Shown in pieces: positions 1-7,068 of a stretch of DNA of 42,517 nucleotides; within the stretch, counting starts at the first letter, position 1; each line of letters begins with the position of its first letter. The notes under the pieces were generated by a model that saw only the letters and a program-made list of their open reading frames with translations, ran no database searches and was not told where the DNA came from. Source of the DNA: a virus; the IMG/VR virus record IMGVR_UViG_3300010334_000104, positions 1 to 42,517 of that record; one strand, written 5' to 3'. Made by a program: the position numbers and the translations under genes.

Positions 1-111
1 GGGATAATTACTTTTAGCCCTGGGATGTATACCTATGTCTACGTATGAATAATTGTGCAGCATTTAGCTAAATAACGTGTAACCTAAGTTATGTAATTCG
101 CGTCTAATAGT
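1..111. other. Non-coding left end of the window
   Basis: No gene is visible before the first rightward reading frame. The stretch is AT-rich and lacks a clear Shine-Dalgarno site or a convincing -35/-10 pair for the gene that follows. The first bases (GGGATA) repeat the last bases of the window (AGGGATA), so this may be the other half of the right-end control region of a circular or circularly permuted map. That closure is inference. Confidence 0.5.
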
Positions 112-114
112 GTG

Positions 115-306
115 ATGCTAACGAAGCAACAAACCAAACTAGTGGAGCGTATTCAGAAACTGGATACCGCAATATGGGAATTTAGAAAATCAGGTAATTG
201 GTCCCTTGAAAGGACCAATGATGATCTTAATAACGAATTGTGCAATATTAATTGCGCGATTGAAGGACTACTACACTACGCTAAAACAGGTGAGAGACTA
301 AACTAA
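115..306 (+). CDS. Small hypothetical early protein (63 aa)
   Basis: Unrecognised. A short charged protein, probably helical, with a motif-free LVERIQKLDTAIWEFRK stretch that could form an amphipathic helix. GTG at 112 and ATG at 115 are adjacent; I chose ATG, but neither has a Shine-Dalgarno site, so translation may be leaderless. First gene of a three-gene rightward operon. It is followed at once by two hairpins (305-326 and 335-350) before the next gene, so its expression may be uncoupled from what follows. Confidence 0.6.
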   Translation: MLTKQQTKLVERIQKLDTAIWEFRKSGNWSLERTNDDLNNELCNINCAIEGLLHYAKTGERLN

Positions 307-350
307 AGGATTAGCGATAATCCTTTAACCCAGCTATCGGTTATCCGATA
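305..350 (+). terminator. Two adjacent hairpins between early genes (attenuator-like)
   Basis: A 9-bp stem with a 4-nt loop (AAAGGATTA/TAATCCTTT, 305-326) overlaps the stop codon of the first gene. A 6-bp stem (TATCGG/CCGATA, 335-350) follows. There is no U-run, so a partial terminator or RNA-processing site is more likely than a full terminator. Confidence 0.45.
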
Positions 351-392
351 AGAGTCTCAAGTCTCTGTAAATGGGGAGAGAAGGAACAACTA

Positions 393-752
393 ATGGCAAT
401 TGAATTTTATCTAACGCACAAGGTTACCGGAGTAACCTACGGACCTAATATGGGACATTCCCATATTACCGTTGACGACGTTATGCGAGAAGCATTAGGT
501 TATCCGCCTAATTCGGAACACTTCCTATTCGGTTGGGTGGACACTATCGGATATCGAGTAGCGTTCAATCAGTCAGAGACTGTTATAAGTCTTGATCTAA
601 TGCGCTATGCCGAACATGGTTCGGTAGGTGATAAGGAATTACTGCGAATATGGGAATACCTACTAGAAACTTACTACCCGTCTAACAATTGGGGAAAAGA
701 ATCCAATTGGCGTAAACCCACAACTAAAAAGGAAGTGAACGCTAATGACTAA
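393..752 (+). CDS. Hypothetical early protein (119 aa)
   Basis: Unrecognised. Soluble and rich in aromatic residues (Tyr, Trp, Phe), with no membrane segment or zinc motif. The start is well supported: AAGGA at 381-385 lies 7 nt before the ATG. It overlaps the next gene by 8 nt, so the two are translationally coupled. Its codon and base usage looks more G+C-rich than the replication and structural genes, like the rest of the first 2.3 kb. Confidence 0.75.
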   Translation: MAIEFYLTHKVTGVTYGPNMGHSHITVDDVMREALGYPPNSEHFLFGWVDTIGYRVAFNQSETVISLDLMRYAEHGSVGDKELLRIWEYLLETYYPSNNWGKESNWRKPTTKKEVNAND

Positions 753-1002
753 TCGTTCTGAACTAGTGGGGTATATGGTTCCTAATTCGGAATCATTCCT
801 AGACTGTTATGGAATCTCTCCTCTAGTGGATGAAATTCCGATTTACTTCGACTACGTTATAAACTCACCATTCATAACGGTAAAGGGTAGAAAGCTAACA
901 ATCACAATTGGAGACAGGAATTCAACGTGCGATACATTCCCTAGAATCTATGACAGGTTAAGCGACGACAGAATAGGAATGCTAATCCCGGCCGGACTCT
1001 AA
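745..1002 (+). CDS. Hypothetical early protein (85 aa)
   Basis: Unrecognised acidic, beta-rich-looking protein with no membrane segment. It begins inside the end of the upstream gene, with a GGAAG Shine-Dalgarno-like site about 10 nt upstream. It is the last gene of the short rightward operon; a strong intrinsic terminator follows about 25 nt after its stop. One AGTGGG hexamer lies at 765. Confidence 0.7.
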   Translation: MTNRSELVGYMVPNSESFLDCYGISPLVDEIPIYFDYVINSPFITVKGRKLTITIGDRNSTCDTFPRIYDRLSDDRIGMLIPAGL

Positions 1003-1024
1003 CTAACCCACTAGAATAAGAATC

Positions 1025-1056
1025 GATACCCCACTGTTTCCAGTGGGGTATTTTTG
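1025..1056 (+). terminator. Intrinsic terminator of the rightward early operon
   Basis: An 11-bp perfect stem (ATACCCCACTG/CAGTGGGGTAT) with a TTTC loop is followed by TTTTT. Both arms carry the over-represented AGTGGG hexamer. It closes the 115-1002 operon and insulates it from the convergent leftward genes. Confidence 0.9.
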
Positions 1057-1292
1057 CGTCACCTAGCTAGGAATCATTTAAATCCGATTCTACGCACGGA
1101 ACATGGTTCCGCGTGTTCAGAGTAGGGTAGCGAATAAAAACTCGGCTACGGCGATTCTAGACGGCAATACGGGCCCATTTTAAAATCCCCTTCCGTCCAC
1201 CTAGGAAACTACCCCACTAAATAAGAATGGGACAGGCAAACTTAATTACCTATCCCAAAGTTTTAACTAACTAAATTAGTCTACTTAGAAAG
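1057..1292. other. Structured convergent intergenic region
   Basis: There is no gene here. Small dyads can be seen: GAATC/GATTC around 1070-1095, CGGAAC/GTTCCG around 1097-1112, and GGGACAGG/CCTATCCC (one G-U pair) around 1229-1256. The last, read leftward, sits just after the end of the leftward gene at 1293 and is a candidate terminator. The middle part is comparatively GC-rich and could encode a structured RNA, but nothing identifies it. Confidence 0.35.
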
Positions 1293-1565
1293 TCACTTAA
1301 TATCTTTCCGTTCTTTCCTCTTACGCTTACCCAATTGAACGGGTGGAAGATTGTGCGTAGTAGGATTAGCGTGTTCACGTATCCATTCTATTAATTCCCA
1401 ACTTATAAATGGTTCGCATTGAATCCCACTGACCATTTCAAAGTATGCATGAGATTCTGGAGAAGTAAATGCTGTAGGAACCAAAGTTTCCAGAATGGGT
1501 TCGTTACCTACTAGTGAACGAACTGTATTAATTACGTTCGCTGGAATGTTTTCAAATTCTTTCAT
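1293..1565 (-). CDS. Hypothetical protein (90 aa) with basic tail
   Basis: Unrecognised. The body is acidic to neutral; the last 14 residues are strongly basic (GKRKRKERKDIK), which suggests nucleic-acid or membrane contact, though this is inference. No Shine-Dalgarno site precedes the ATG. It lies 80 bp downstream of the 213-aa gene and is probably on the same transcript. Confidence 0.65.
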   Translation of the reverse strand: MKEFENIPANVINTVRSLVGNEPILETLVPTAFTSPESHAYFEMVSGIQCEPFISWELIEWIREHANPTTHNLPPVQLGKRKRKERKDIK

Positions 1566-1645
1566 AGTCTTATTTTGAATTGAGGGATAAATGGAAATAG
1601 TCCCTCAATCCTAATTAGACGAGGGACTTAACGGTGCAATAGTGA

Positions 1646-2287
1646 TTAGTCTTGAGGTTCGTTCACAACCTCATTAGTAATGACTGCTTCATCCTTCTTA
1701 CGCCCAAAATGCTGCTTGCGGATATTGTCAGGGATAATGCCGTGAGTAGCAGTCTTGATTACGTTAAGAATCTTATTCAATGACGTGAGGTCGTCCGCGG
1801 AAATATCACCAAGACCGGAACGGAAATAACCTTCAAGCTTAGAACCTGTAATCATCTCCATTGCGAATACCTGCAGTAGATCAGTACGACCATTGAAAGT
1901 AATTCGTTCAGTTTCGGTATTGCGTCCTCGAGCAAAGTCAAAGTTATCATCATCTAGTGAGTCCAGCCGTTGAATAGCGCTATTTGACCAATTAGCAAAA
2001 TATGCTTGTGCATCAGCTAGTTTGGCGAACGGAGTCCAACCGTATTTAGAAGCTTTATCCCCGAACATCTCCACAATAAGAACAGGGTCTTTCTCATCGG
2101 CAACATCTACTGCTAGTCCAATACTAGAGTGTAATGATTTAGGAATCTTTACACTCAATTCCTTTAGTCCCTTCTCCACCTGCTTCATGTTAGGCGCGAT
2201 TCCCAATCCCATTTGGAATAGCTGTAGCGTGTAGCGAATAGTGGCACGTCGTTCCGCGCTAGTGTTAGTGAACTCTTGAGTTTCCAT
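1646..2287 (-). CDS. Hypothetical regulated early protein (213 aa)
   Basis: Unrecognised soluble protein with no clear motif, helical N-terminus and acidic C-terminal tail. The GC content of this gene is noticeably higher than in the neighbouring 2.4-7 kb region. It has its own strong sigma70-type promoter and a possible operator (CCCC-AACA-GGGG dyad, 2303-2314) between promoter and start, so it looks like a tightly controlled early gene. A short AGG sits 5 nt before the ATG. Confidence 0.75.
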   Translation of the reverse strand: METQEFTNTSAERRATIRYTLQLFQMGLGIAPNMKQVEKGLKELSVKIPKSLHSSIGLAVDVADEKDPVLIVEMFGDKASKYGWTPFAKLADAQAYFANWSNSAIQRLDSLDDDNFDFARGRNTETERITFNGRTDLLQVFAMEMITGSKLEGYFRSGLGDISADDLTSLNKILNVIKTATHGIIPDNIRKQHFGRKKDEAVITNEVVNEPQD

Positions 2288-2322
2288 AGGTACCTGTCAA
2301 TTCCCCTGTTGGGGATACATCC

Positions 2323-2350
2323 AGTATACCGCCAGTCCTGAAATTGTCAA
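2323..2350 (-). promoter_or_regulatory. Sigma70-type promoter for the 213-aa gene
   Basis: Reading leftward: TTGACA (2345-2350), 16-nt spacer, TATACT (2323-2328). Transcription would begin about 28 nt before the ATG and run through a CCCC-AACA-GGGG dyad at 2303-2314 that could act as an operator or leader hairpin. Confidence 0.8.
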
Positions 2351-2441
2351 TAGATATCGCTTACTAGGACGCGAAAAAATTCCAAAAAATTTTGTCAATA
2401 CCCTAAATACTTATTACTTACGTATTACTAATTATCAGTAC

Positions 2442-2498
2442 CTAAGTCATAGTTATACTTTTATTGACTAATGCAATAGCTGAAAGTATACTTAACAT
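2442..2498 (-). CDS. Possible 18-codon leader peptide with a consensus Shine-Dalgarno site
   Basis: A tiny reading frame (MLSILSAIALVNKSITMT) is preceded by GGAGGTG with ideal spacing (GGAGGT at 2505-2510, 6 nt to ATG). This is the best Shine-Dalgarno match I see in the window, yet the frame is only 18 codons long. A promoter (TTAACA-17-TATACT) lies about 100 bp upstream and the 213-aa gene is downstream. It could be a leader peptide, a small toxin-like or membrane peptide, or a relic of a deleted gene. Confidence 0.4.
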   Translation of the reverse strand: MLSILSAIALVNKSITMT

Positions 2499-2540
2499 AT
2501 TGTCACCTCCAACACAAAAATTACCATTAAGCGACAGATC

Positions 2541-2559
2541 ATCCCTAGAACTAATATAT
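2541..2559 (-). repeat. 19-bp repeat shared with the right end of the window
   Basis: ATATATTAGTTCTAGGGAT on the minus strand here is identical to 42498-42516 on the plus strand. The copy here lies in a leader between a promoter and a tiny reading frame. The function is unknown. Confidence 0.7.
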
Positions 2560-2603
2560 GTACTTAACCAAGTGAAAAAGTACCAAATGCTAGAATATGG
2601 ATA

Positions 2604-2632
2604 AGTATACAAAAATGACTTAGAAATGTTAA
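2604..2632 (-). promoter_or_regulatory. Leftward promoter upstream of the leader peptide
   Basis: TTAACA (2627-2632), 17-nt spacer, TATACT (2604-2609), reading leftward. It would produce a leader of about 95 nt before the 18-codon frame. Within that leader lies the 19-bp sequence (2541-2559) that recurs in inverted orientation at the right end of the window. Confidence 0.55.
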
Positions 2633-2717
2633 GAAAAAATCAAAACCAAAATGGCGACGGTTTTTTTTCTTTTTTATTTAAATACATATCTATTTTACCA
2701 AAACTAATTCCCACTAA

Positions 2718-2816
2718 TAATTAGAATCAAATACAGTCCTAGATTCTAATTAAATTCACACAAAAAATACCCCCACTACAAAAGTCTAGTAATGGGGGAG
2801 ATGCTCGCTGTGAATT
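2718..2816 (-). terminator. Two strong hairpins downstream of the 144-aa gene
   Basis: An 11-bp perfect dyad (TAATTAGAATC/GATTCTAATTA, 2718-2752) lies next to a nested dyad with an 8-bp outer stem AATTCACA/TGTGAATT (2753-2760 and 2809-2816) and an inner CCCCC/GGGGG pairing. They follow the stop of the leftward gene at 2910, so they probably end or process that transcript, but no U-run follows on that strand. The rest of 2288-2909 is AT-rich and holds the promoters and the leader frame listed separately. Confidence 0.5.
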
Positions 2817-2909
2817 GTAGATCAAATGCCTACTTAATTTATCACGTAAATCTTAGCTTTCTTTAGGATTAATTTCTTTTGGAATCAAAATATTTGGCGA
2901 AAGGGGACC

Positions 2910-3344
2910 CTATTCTGGGTGAATAAATTTAGTTTCAGAGAAAGTTGTGTGAAACGATATAAGTTCCTTAGGAGTAACAGTAACTACTTTAATAGGTTTA
3001 AACATTCCCGGATGATAAAAATTAGGAAGTGATTCTGTCAATTGTTTTGATCGGCATAAATCAATAACAAATTGCTGTACAAAACTTAAAAATTTAGGTG
3101 ATTCTATATTTGGATAGGCTACAGATATATCAGCAACAGACTTAATTAAAGCTATGTTGTCATTAATATTAATAGCAGTAAACAAAAGTGTAGAAGTTTC
3201 GTAAGTATCTTCGTTTGGGTGAGTAATCCAAGTAGCTAAAACTAGGTTTCCGCCAGAACTTAATCCAAATAGAAAAGCAGCATTGAAAAAAGTTTTGCTT
3301 TGAGGCATTAACTCTTGATAAGTGGAATCGGTAAAAATGTTCAT
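2910..3344 (-). CDS. Hypothetical protein (144 aa)
   Basis: Unrecognised, without membrane segments or cysteine motifs; the middle contains a SGGNLVLATWITHPNEDT stretch. It is the last gene of the leftward small-gene cluster and is separated by 100 bp from the gene upstream. No strong Shine-Dalgarno site precedes the ATG. A 61-aa frame overlapping its start in another phase is treated as a shadow. Confidence 0.7.
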   Translation of the reverse strand: MNIFTDSTYQELMPQSKTFFNAAFLFGLSSGGNLVLATWITHPNEDTYETSTLLFTAININDNIALIKSVADISVAYPNIESPKFLSFVQQFVIDLCRSKQLTESLPNFYHPGMFKPIKVVTVTPKELISFHTTFSETKFIHPE

Positions 3345-3447
3345 TGTCTCTCATAAATAGAGATGGCCACTCAAATTTAATTAAGTAGCCATCAAAGTTA
3401 CTTAGTTTTGTCGTCGCTTACTTTGTTGGTATTTACGTTTGGGTTTA

Positions 3448-3735
3448 TTAATCTGGCTCCACTTCGTTGATAAACTTTTCTACCTCCGGAAGAACTTCGT
3501 TAACCAAAGTATTGTATTCTTCGGTATCTTCGTTAGCCAAAGATTTTACAAAACTACGCAGATAATCTTTATCACCATTATCTTCAGTTAGAACTACTTC
3601 TGATTCACCAGTACTTAGAGAATAATAGAATGCATCATCTTCTACATAGATAACATGCAAAGAAAAATTATAAGCACCAATTTTTGATACTTTAAAAACA
3701 TCATTACCGTCTTCGGTTGTTTTAAGAGTTAACAT
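3448..3735 (-). CDS. Acidic hypothetical protein (95 aa)
   Basis: Unrecognised and very acidic (many Asp and Glu, especially in the second half), which is typical of small phage proteins that bind or mimic nucleic-acid-binding surfaces; that role is only a guess. It is transcribed from its own promoter (3798-3827). The leader holds a 10-bp dyad built on the AGTGGG hexamer, next to the AAAGGA ribosome-binding site about 14 nt before the ATG. Confidence 0.75.
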   Translation of the reverse strand: MLTLKTTEDGNDVFKVSKIGAYNFSLHVIYVEDDAFYYSLSTGESEVVLTEDNGDKDYLRSFVKSLANEDTEEYNTLVNEVLPEVEKFINEVEPD

Positions 3736-3755
3736 TTGTTTTGTTAGTTTCCTTT

Positions 3756-3792
3756 AGTGGGTAACTTTAATTGTGTATCTATGTTACCCACT
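3756..3792 (-). promoter_or_regulatory. Leader dyad carrying AGTGGG in both arms
   Basis: AGTGGGTAAC (3756-3765) and GTTACCCACT (3783-3792) form a perfect 10-bp inverted repeat with a 17-nt loop. It lies between the promoter and the start of the 95-aa gene. In RNA the hairpin would end right next to the AAAGGA site, so it could modulate translation; as DNA it could be an operator. Confidence 0.6.
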
Positions 3793-3797
3793 ATTAC

Positions 3798-3827
3798 ATT
3801 ATACCCCACTGTTGAATTTTCTGTCTA
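3798..3827 (-). promoter_or_regulatory. Promoter of the 95-aa gene
   Basis: Leftward TAGACA (3822-3827), 18-nt spacer, perfect TATAAT (3798-3803). An AGTGGGG hexamer-type motif abuts the -10 box. The stretch 3793-3892 has no gene. Confidence 0.7.
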
Positions 3828-3892
3828 CAGTTAGCTAATTAAAGATTATTCACTGTTCTTTAATAATAGGTTATAAATTGTGATTTTCAGCT

Positions 3893-4123
3893 TCATAAAA
3901 CAGTTACCTTTCTTCCACTAGGAAATAAAACTAAAGATTTTACTTCACAATCTAAAATAGAATCTGCACTAACTTTTTTACCGTTTATCACAATGGAGTT
4001 ATTTCTAAACCATCGTTTAATTTCTGAGTTAGATGCCTTTCCTTGTCTTTCTGTACTGTGGAATCCACAAACAAATTTATTAATCTCTAACATAAATTGT
4101 AAGCAAGTGATTTTGTTTTTCAT
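3893..4123 (-). CDS. Small S4-like RNA-binding domain protein (76 aa)
   Basis: Residues about 28-76 (SNSEIKRWFRNNSIVINGKK...) resemble the S4 RNA-binding fold found in ribosomal protein S4 and tyrosyl-tRNA synthetase tails: a helix pair ending in a V-x-I-N-G-K-K-V turn. The longer upstream frame exists, but the ATG at 4121-4123 has GGAG 5 nt upstream and overlaps the previous stop as ATGA, so I start there. A role in binding structured RNA is inferred from the fold resemblance only. Confidence 0.6.
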   Translation of the reverse strand: MKNKITCLQFMLEINKFVCGFHSTERQGKASNSEIKRWFRNNSIVINGKKVSADSILDCEVKSLVLFPSGRKVTVL

Positions 4124-4311
4124 AATTTCTCCAAGTGGGCACAAATACCGGCGCATTCTGATAAAGTTCCATAAATAGATACTTGAAGCTCATAACTAGA
4201 GGGGTCTAAATAAGTTACTTTTATTTGTGCTTTAGTATAGTGAACGTGACTCCAACTAATTAAATCTTCTCTTTGATTTAATGTCAATCCATGTACGAAT
4301 ACTTTAATCAT
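4120..4311 (-). CDS. Hypothetical protein (63 aa)
   Basis: Unrecognised small protein with mixed helix and strand pattern. It is coupled on both sides: its start overlaps the upstream stop (ATGA at 4308-4311) and its stop overlaps the next start. It is therefore likely to be translated by re-initiation as part of a polycistronic unit. Confidence 0.7.
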   Translation of the reverse strand: MIKVFVHGLTLNQREDLISWSHVHYTKAQIKVTYLDPSSYELQVSIYGTLSECAGICAHLEKL

Positions 4312-4523
4312 CTGTATTTCTCCAACATTTCTTTGAAATCTTTGCTTTTAATGTCAGTCAAATATCTAAACCCATTAAAAACAGCAAATACTTTAAGTCT
4401 AGTGGGATAAATAGATAAATTCTCTCCCACTAAGCATTCAACCCCATTTATAGTTTCAATTCCAGTTACTGAAAGTTCAGTTCTAATTGAAAGTGTGGTT
4501 TCTATTTTAGTTAGTGTTTTCAT
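4308..4523 (-). CDS. Hypothetical protein (71 aa)
   Basis: Unrecognised, beta-rich-looking small protein. It starts with an ATGA overlap on the upstream gene (4520-4523) and ends in one on the next, with no separate Shine-Dalgarno site. It is part of the tightly packed leftward early cluster. Confidence 0.7.
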   Translation of the reverse strand: MKTLTKIETTLSIRTELSVTGIETINGVECLVGENLSIYPTRLKVFAVFNGFRYLTDIKSKDFKEMLEKYR

Positions 4524-4837
4524 TTTAATTCAGACACAGACAATTTATTAAATTCCAAGTAAAACCTAAATGGTTTTATAGAATGTTTATTCATTTTATC
4601 AAAATTAATTATAAAATTTTTAACTTTTTCTGACAAAGGATTAGTCACAACCGTAGAATCACTACATATAACAGTAACAAGGCCAGGAGTTACTGTTATA
4701 TAAGTTATATTTTTATGTTTAAGCCTTCGTTTAATAGATCTAGCCACGGGACATCTTTCACAATTATATTTTATTCCTTTTTTAAGATCTTCTTGAGTTA
4801 CGTAAAAATGTACCTTTTCCAGTGGGCTAGTCTGCAT
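4520..4837 (-). CDS. CPxA-motif hypothetical protein, paralogue 1 (105 aa)
   Basis: The N-terminus (HFYVTQEDLKKG...CPVARSIKRRLK) matches that of the 109-aa protein encoded at 5080-5409, so the two are paralogues. The shared pattern is a strand ending in VT, then D(L/I)xxG, then a CP(V/I)A helix with basic residues, and a C-terminal KPF(R/K)F strand. Small proteins with a similar pattern are common hypotheticals in phages, to my knowledge without an assigned function. A strong GGAGGA site lies 7 nt before the ATG. Confidence 0.8.
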   Translation of the reverse strand: MQTSPLEKVHFYVTQEDLKKGIKYNCERCPVARSIKRRLKHKNITYITVTPGLVTVICSDSTVVTNPLSEKVKNFIINFDKMNKHSIKPFRFYLEFNKLSVSELK

Positions 4838-5099
4838 TTAAATCCTCCAAGCATTTTTTGAATGCTTCTACATAAAAATGATTAATATTTCCGGCAAATC
4901 TTTCGATAGCAGAAATACAATCATTTAATGAACCGTGAAATTTATCTGGTTCTACCGCACAAATATTAGCTGGATAAACCATAAGTGAGAAACTAAAGGA
5001 TTCTTTAACAGCACCTTTAGTTTTTCGAACGAATAATGTCCCTTTCTGTGGGCCTATTCCGTAGGCAAATATCCCACTATTAATTTTTTGAAAATACAT
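4827..5099 (-). CDS. Hypothetical protein (90 aa)
   Basis: Unrecognised soluble protein lying between the two CPxA paralogues and overlapping both neighbours. AAAGG lies about 7 nt before the ATG. Its conserved placement inside the paralogous pair suggests the three genes are one functional or duplicated unit, which is inference. Confidence 0.7.
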   Translation of the reverse strand: MYFQKINSGIFAYGIGPQKGTLFVRKTKGAVKESFSFSLMVYPANICAVEPDKFHGSLNDCISAIERFAGNINHFYVEAFKKCLEDLNAD

Positions 5100-5409
5100 T
5101 TTTTACCTTTATCGGATCTGGAATCTGAAAAGAAAATTTAAATGGCTTAGCTTGCTTTTTATTCTCTGCTAGAAGACTATCAAACATATCTATGAAATGC
5201 CTACACTTATATGCGGTCTCTATTCTATGGAATAGGAGACCTGTTTGATAATAAATACTTATGTTAATTTGACTAACAGTGCATTCATAATTAACATACC
5301 CTCTTCTCTTTAATGCTCTGTTTACAGCTATGGCAATTGGACAAGAGTATGCCATACATTTACCCTCCGAAATGTCTTTTTTAGTTACGTAGACATTAAT
5401 AGTTCTCAT
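5080..5409 (-). CDS. CPxA-motif hypothetical protein, paralogue 2 (109 aa)
   Basis: Paralogue of the 105-aa protein at 4520-4837: VYVTKKDISEG, then SCPIAIAVNRALKRR, and a C-terminal KPFKFSFQI strand align with it in order. The cysteine in the CPxA motif is shared; a further Cys lies near the middle. The start overlaps the end of a small membrane protein gene by 14 nt, and GGAG lies upstream. Function unknown. Confidence 0.8.
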   Translation of the reverse strand: MRTINVYVTKKDISEGKCMAYSCPIAIAVNRALKRRGYVNYECTVSQINISIYYQTGLLFHRIETAYKCRHFIDMFDSLLAENKKQAKPFKFSFQIPDPIKVKNVFSKN

Positions 5410-5539
5410 AACAGTTCACCGGCTCCTTAAAGAACATACCATTCTTTTCTGCGATAGCCATTAAGCTAGATAAAACAAATAACATAACCAGTATAAATAT
5501 ATACATAGTCTGGTGGGGATTTTTTTGACTTTCTTTCAT
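5396..5539 (-). CDS. Small single-pass membrane protein (47 aa)
   Basis: A reading frame with GGAG 7 nt before the ATG encodes a polar N-terminus (MKESQKNPHQ), one hydrophobic segment (MYIFILVMLFVLSSLMAIA) and a short polar tail. It starts 3 bp after the helicase stop and overlaps the next gene by 14 nt, so it fits the operon. It could be a small membrane effector or part of host takeover or lysis, but nothing identifies it. Confidence 0.7.
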   Translation of the reverse strand: MKESQKNPHQTMYIFILVMLFVLSSLMAIAEKNGMFFKEPVNCYENY

Positions 5540-5541
5540 GT

Positions 5542-7032
5542 TTATTCTCCAAACAACATTCGTCGAACTAACGTAACAGGAATACTTTCATTAAACATAG
5601 CGGCTTTCATTTCAATAATAGATTCAATCCACTCTTCCACTGTATTAACAGCCTGAAGAGTAATTGCGGTCATCTTCTTATTTTGGCCAATACGATTAAT
5701 ACGTCCAATAGCTTGTTTAACTGCGGCATCAGTCCACGGCTTATCTGTAAAGATAATTGTACTTGCGGCCGTTAAAGTTAAAGACTCACCACCTGCTTTT
5801 GTAGAGAAAAGAAATACTTTAATGCCGGAAGTAGGATCATTAAAATTCTTTTCCATGTTAAATCGTTCGTCAGTGGTGGAACGTCCAGTTAAACAACAAA
5901 CTTTATATCCTTTTTCTTCTAGTTTCTTAGCTAATGGTCGAAGATAATCAGCATACATAGAAGTAATTACAAACTTTTCATCTTCTTCTGACTCCTCTAA
6001 AATTTCCATAATCTTTTCAGTTTTGGCACCTTCACAAGATGGACCATGCCATAATCCTAAAGATAAAGCTACCTGTTTAAGTCTGCCCACTTGAGCAATT
6101 AAGATACTAGCGCTGATAGATTCTTTACCTTCAAATTCAGCTCTAAAAGAATCACGAATCATATTGTAATACTTAGCTTGATCTCCTTCTAATTCAATAG
6201 GTACGGTAATTTCTCGAAGATCCGGAAGATCTAAAACATCTTCTTTAATTCGTCTAAGCATATATCGGGACATATATTCTTTAAATTGCTTAGGTGAGCG
6301 GTGGGTATATGATTTTTTGGTTCGCGGACCATCATCAACAACTCTGAAATGTTCATTAATCCATCGTTCTTCGGAAGTAAAAGAAGAAGGATAAAGTAAA
6401 TGAAGCAAAGAATACAAATCTCGTGGAGAATTAATTAGCGGAGTTCCGGTAACCAATTTAAGTGGGACCATTTGAAAATGTTTAAACAGTTCTGCACAAG
6501 CTTTATACATTTTAGTATCTCTATTTCTAAGCTTGTGAGCTTCGTCTACAACTATATAATCCCAATGCTGAGACTGTAAAAGTCCAATTAAACTAGGGAT
6601 ACTTTCAAAGTTGACAGAAACTATTGGAGCTTTTTCCATCATAACTATTCTAGTGGCTTCCAATAAACCTTGAGAAGCTTCAATAATAGCAGCATCTTTA
6701 CCTAGCCATTTTTTAATTTCTTTTCGCCAAGTAGCTTTAGCATTTTTAGTAGTTACAATTAAAAGTCTGCCAGAACTACTCTCAGTTTGTTTATCAAAAG
6801 AAGCCAAGACTTGTAAAGTTTTACCTAGTCCCATATCGTCAGCCAAGATTCTACGGTTTAAAGTATTATCAGAAAGAAACTCTACTCCCTTCTTTTGGTA
6901 GTTATAAACTGTAGGAAACTTAACAGAAAAATCATATCCGTCAGAATCTACATTAGATTGTTTCTTATTAGCACGGGAAACTTTTTCAGCGTTTAAATTT
7001 TGGTAAGCTTTCTGTAACGTAAATTTTGGCAT
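5542..7032 (-). CDS. SNF2-family DNA helicase/translocase
   Basis: A complete two-lobe SNF2 ATPase of 496 aa. The helicase motifs appear in order: DDMGLGKT (Walker A, near residue 65), DEAH, TGTP, then in lobe 2 STKAGGESLTL, TDKPW and QAIGRINRIGQ. The family moves along double-stranded DNA; phage members are linked to replication restart or recombination. A TTG start at 7068 has been set aside: ATG at 7032 begins the protein MPKFTLQ and lies 7 nt downstream of a -10 box, so the mRNA is probably leaderless. Second last of the replication block. Confidence 0.93.
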   Translation of the reverse strand: MPKFTLQKAYQNLNAEKVSRANKKQSNVDSDGYDFSVKFPTVYNYQKKGVEFLSDNTLNRRILADDMGLGKTLQVLASFDKQTESSSGRLLIVTTKNAKATWRKEIKKWLGKDAAIIEASQGLLEATRIVMMEKAPIVSVNFESIPSLIGLLQSQHWDYIVVDEAHKLRNRDTKMYKACAELFKHFQMVPLKLVTGTPLINSPRDLYSLLHLLYPSSFTSEERWINEHFRVVDDGPRTKKSYTHRSPKQFKEYMSRYMLRRIKEDVLDLPDLREITVPIELEGDQAKYYNMIRDSFRAEFEGKESISASILIAQVGRLKQVALSLGLWHGPSCEGAKTEKIMEILEESEEDEKFVITSMYADYLRPLAKKLEEKGYKVCCLTGRSTTDERFNMEKNFNDPTSGIKVFLFSTKAGGESLTLTAASTIIFTDKPWTDAAVKQAIGRINRIGQNKKMTAITLQAVNTVEEWIESIIEMKAAMFNESIPVTLVRRMLFGE

Positions 7033-7039
7033 ACGATTA

Positions 7040-7068
7040 ATTATCGCATATAGACCGATAAATTGCAA
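7040..7068 (-). promoter_or_regulatory. Leaderless-type promoter of the SNF2 gene
   Basis: Leftward TTGCAA (7063-7068), 17-nt spacer, GATAAT (7040-7045), with the ATG only 7 nt after the -10 box. The start of transcription would therefore coincide with the start codon. Confidence 0.6.
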
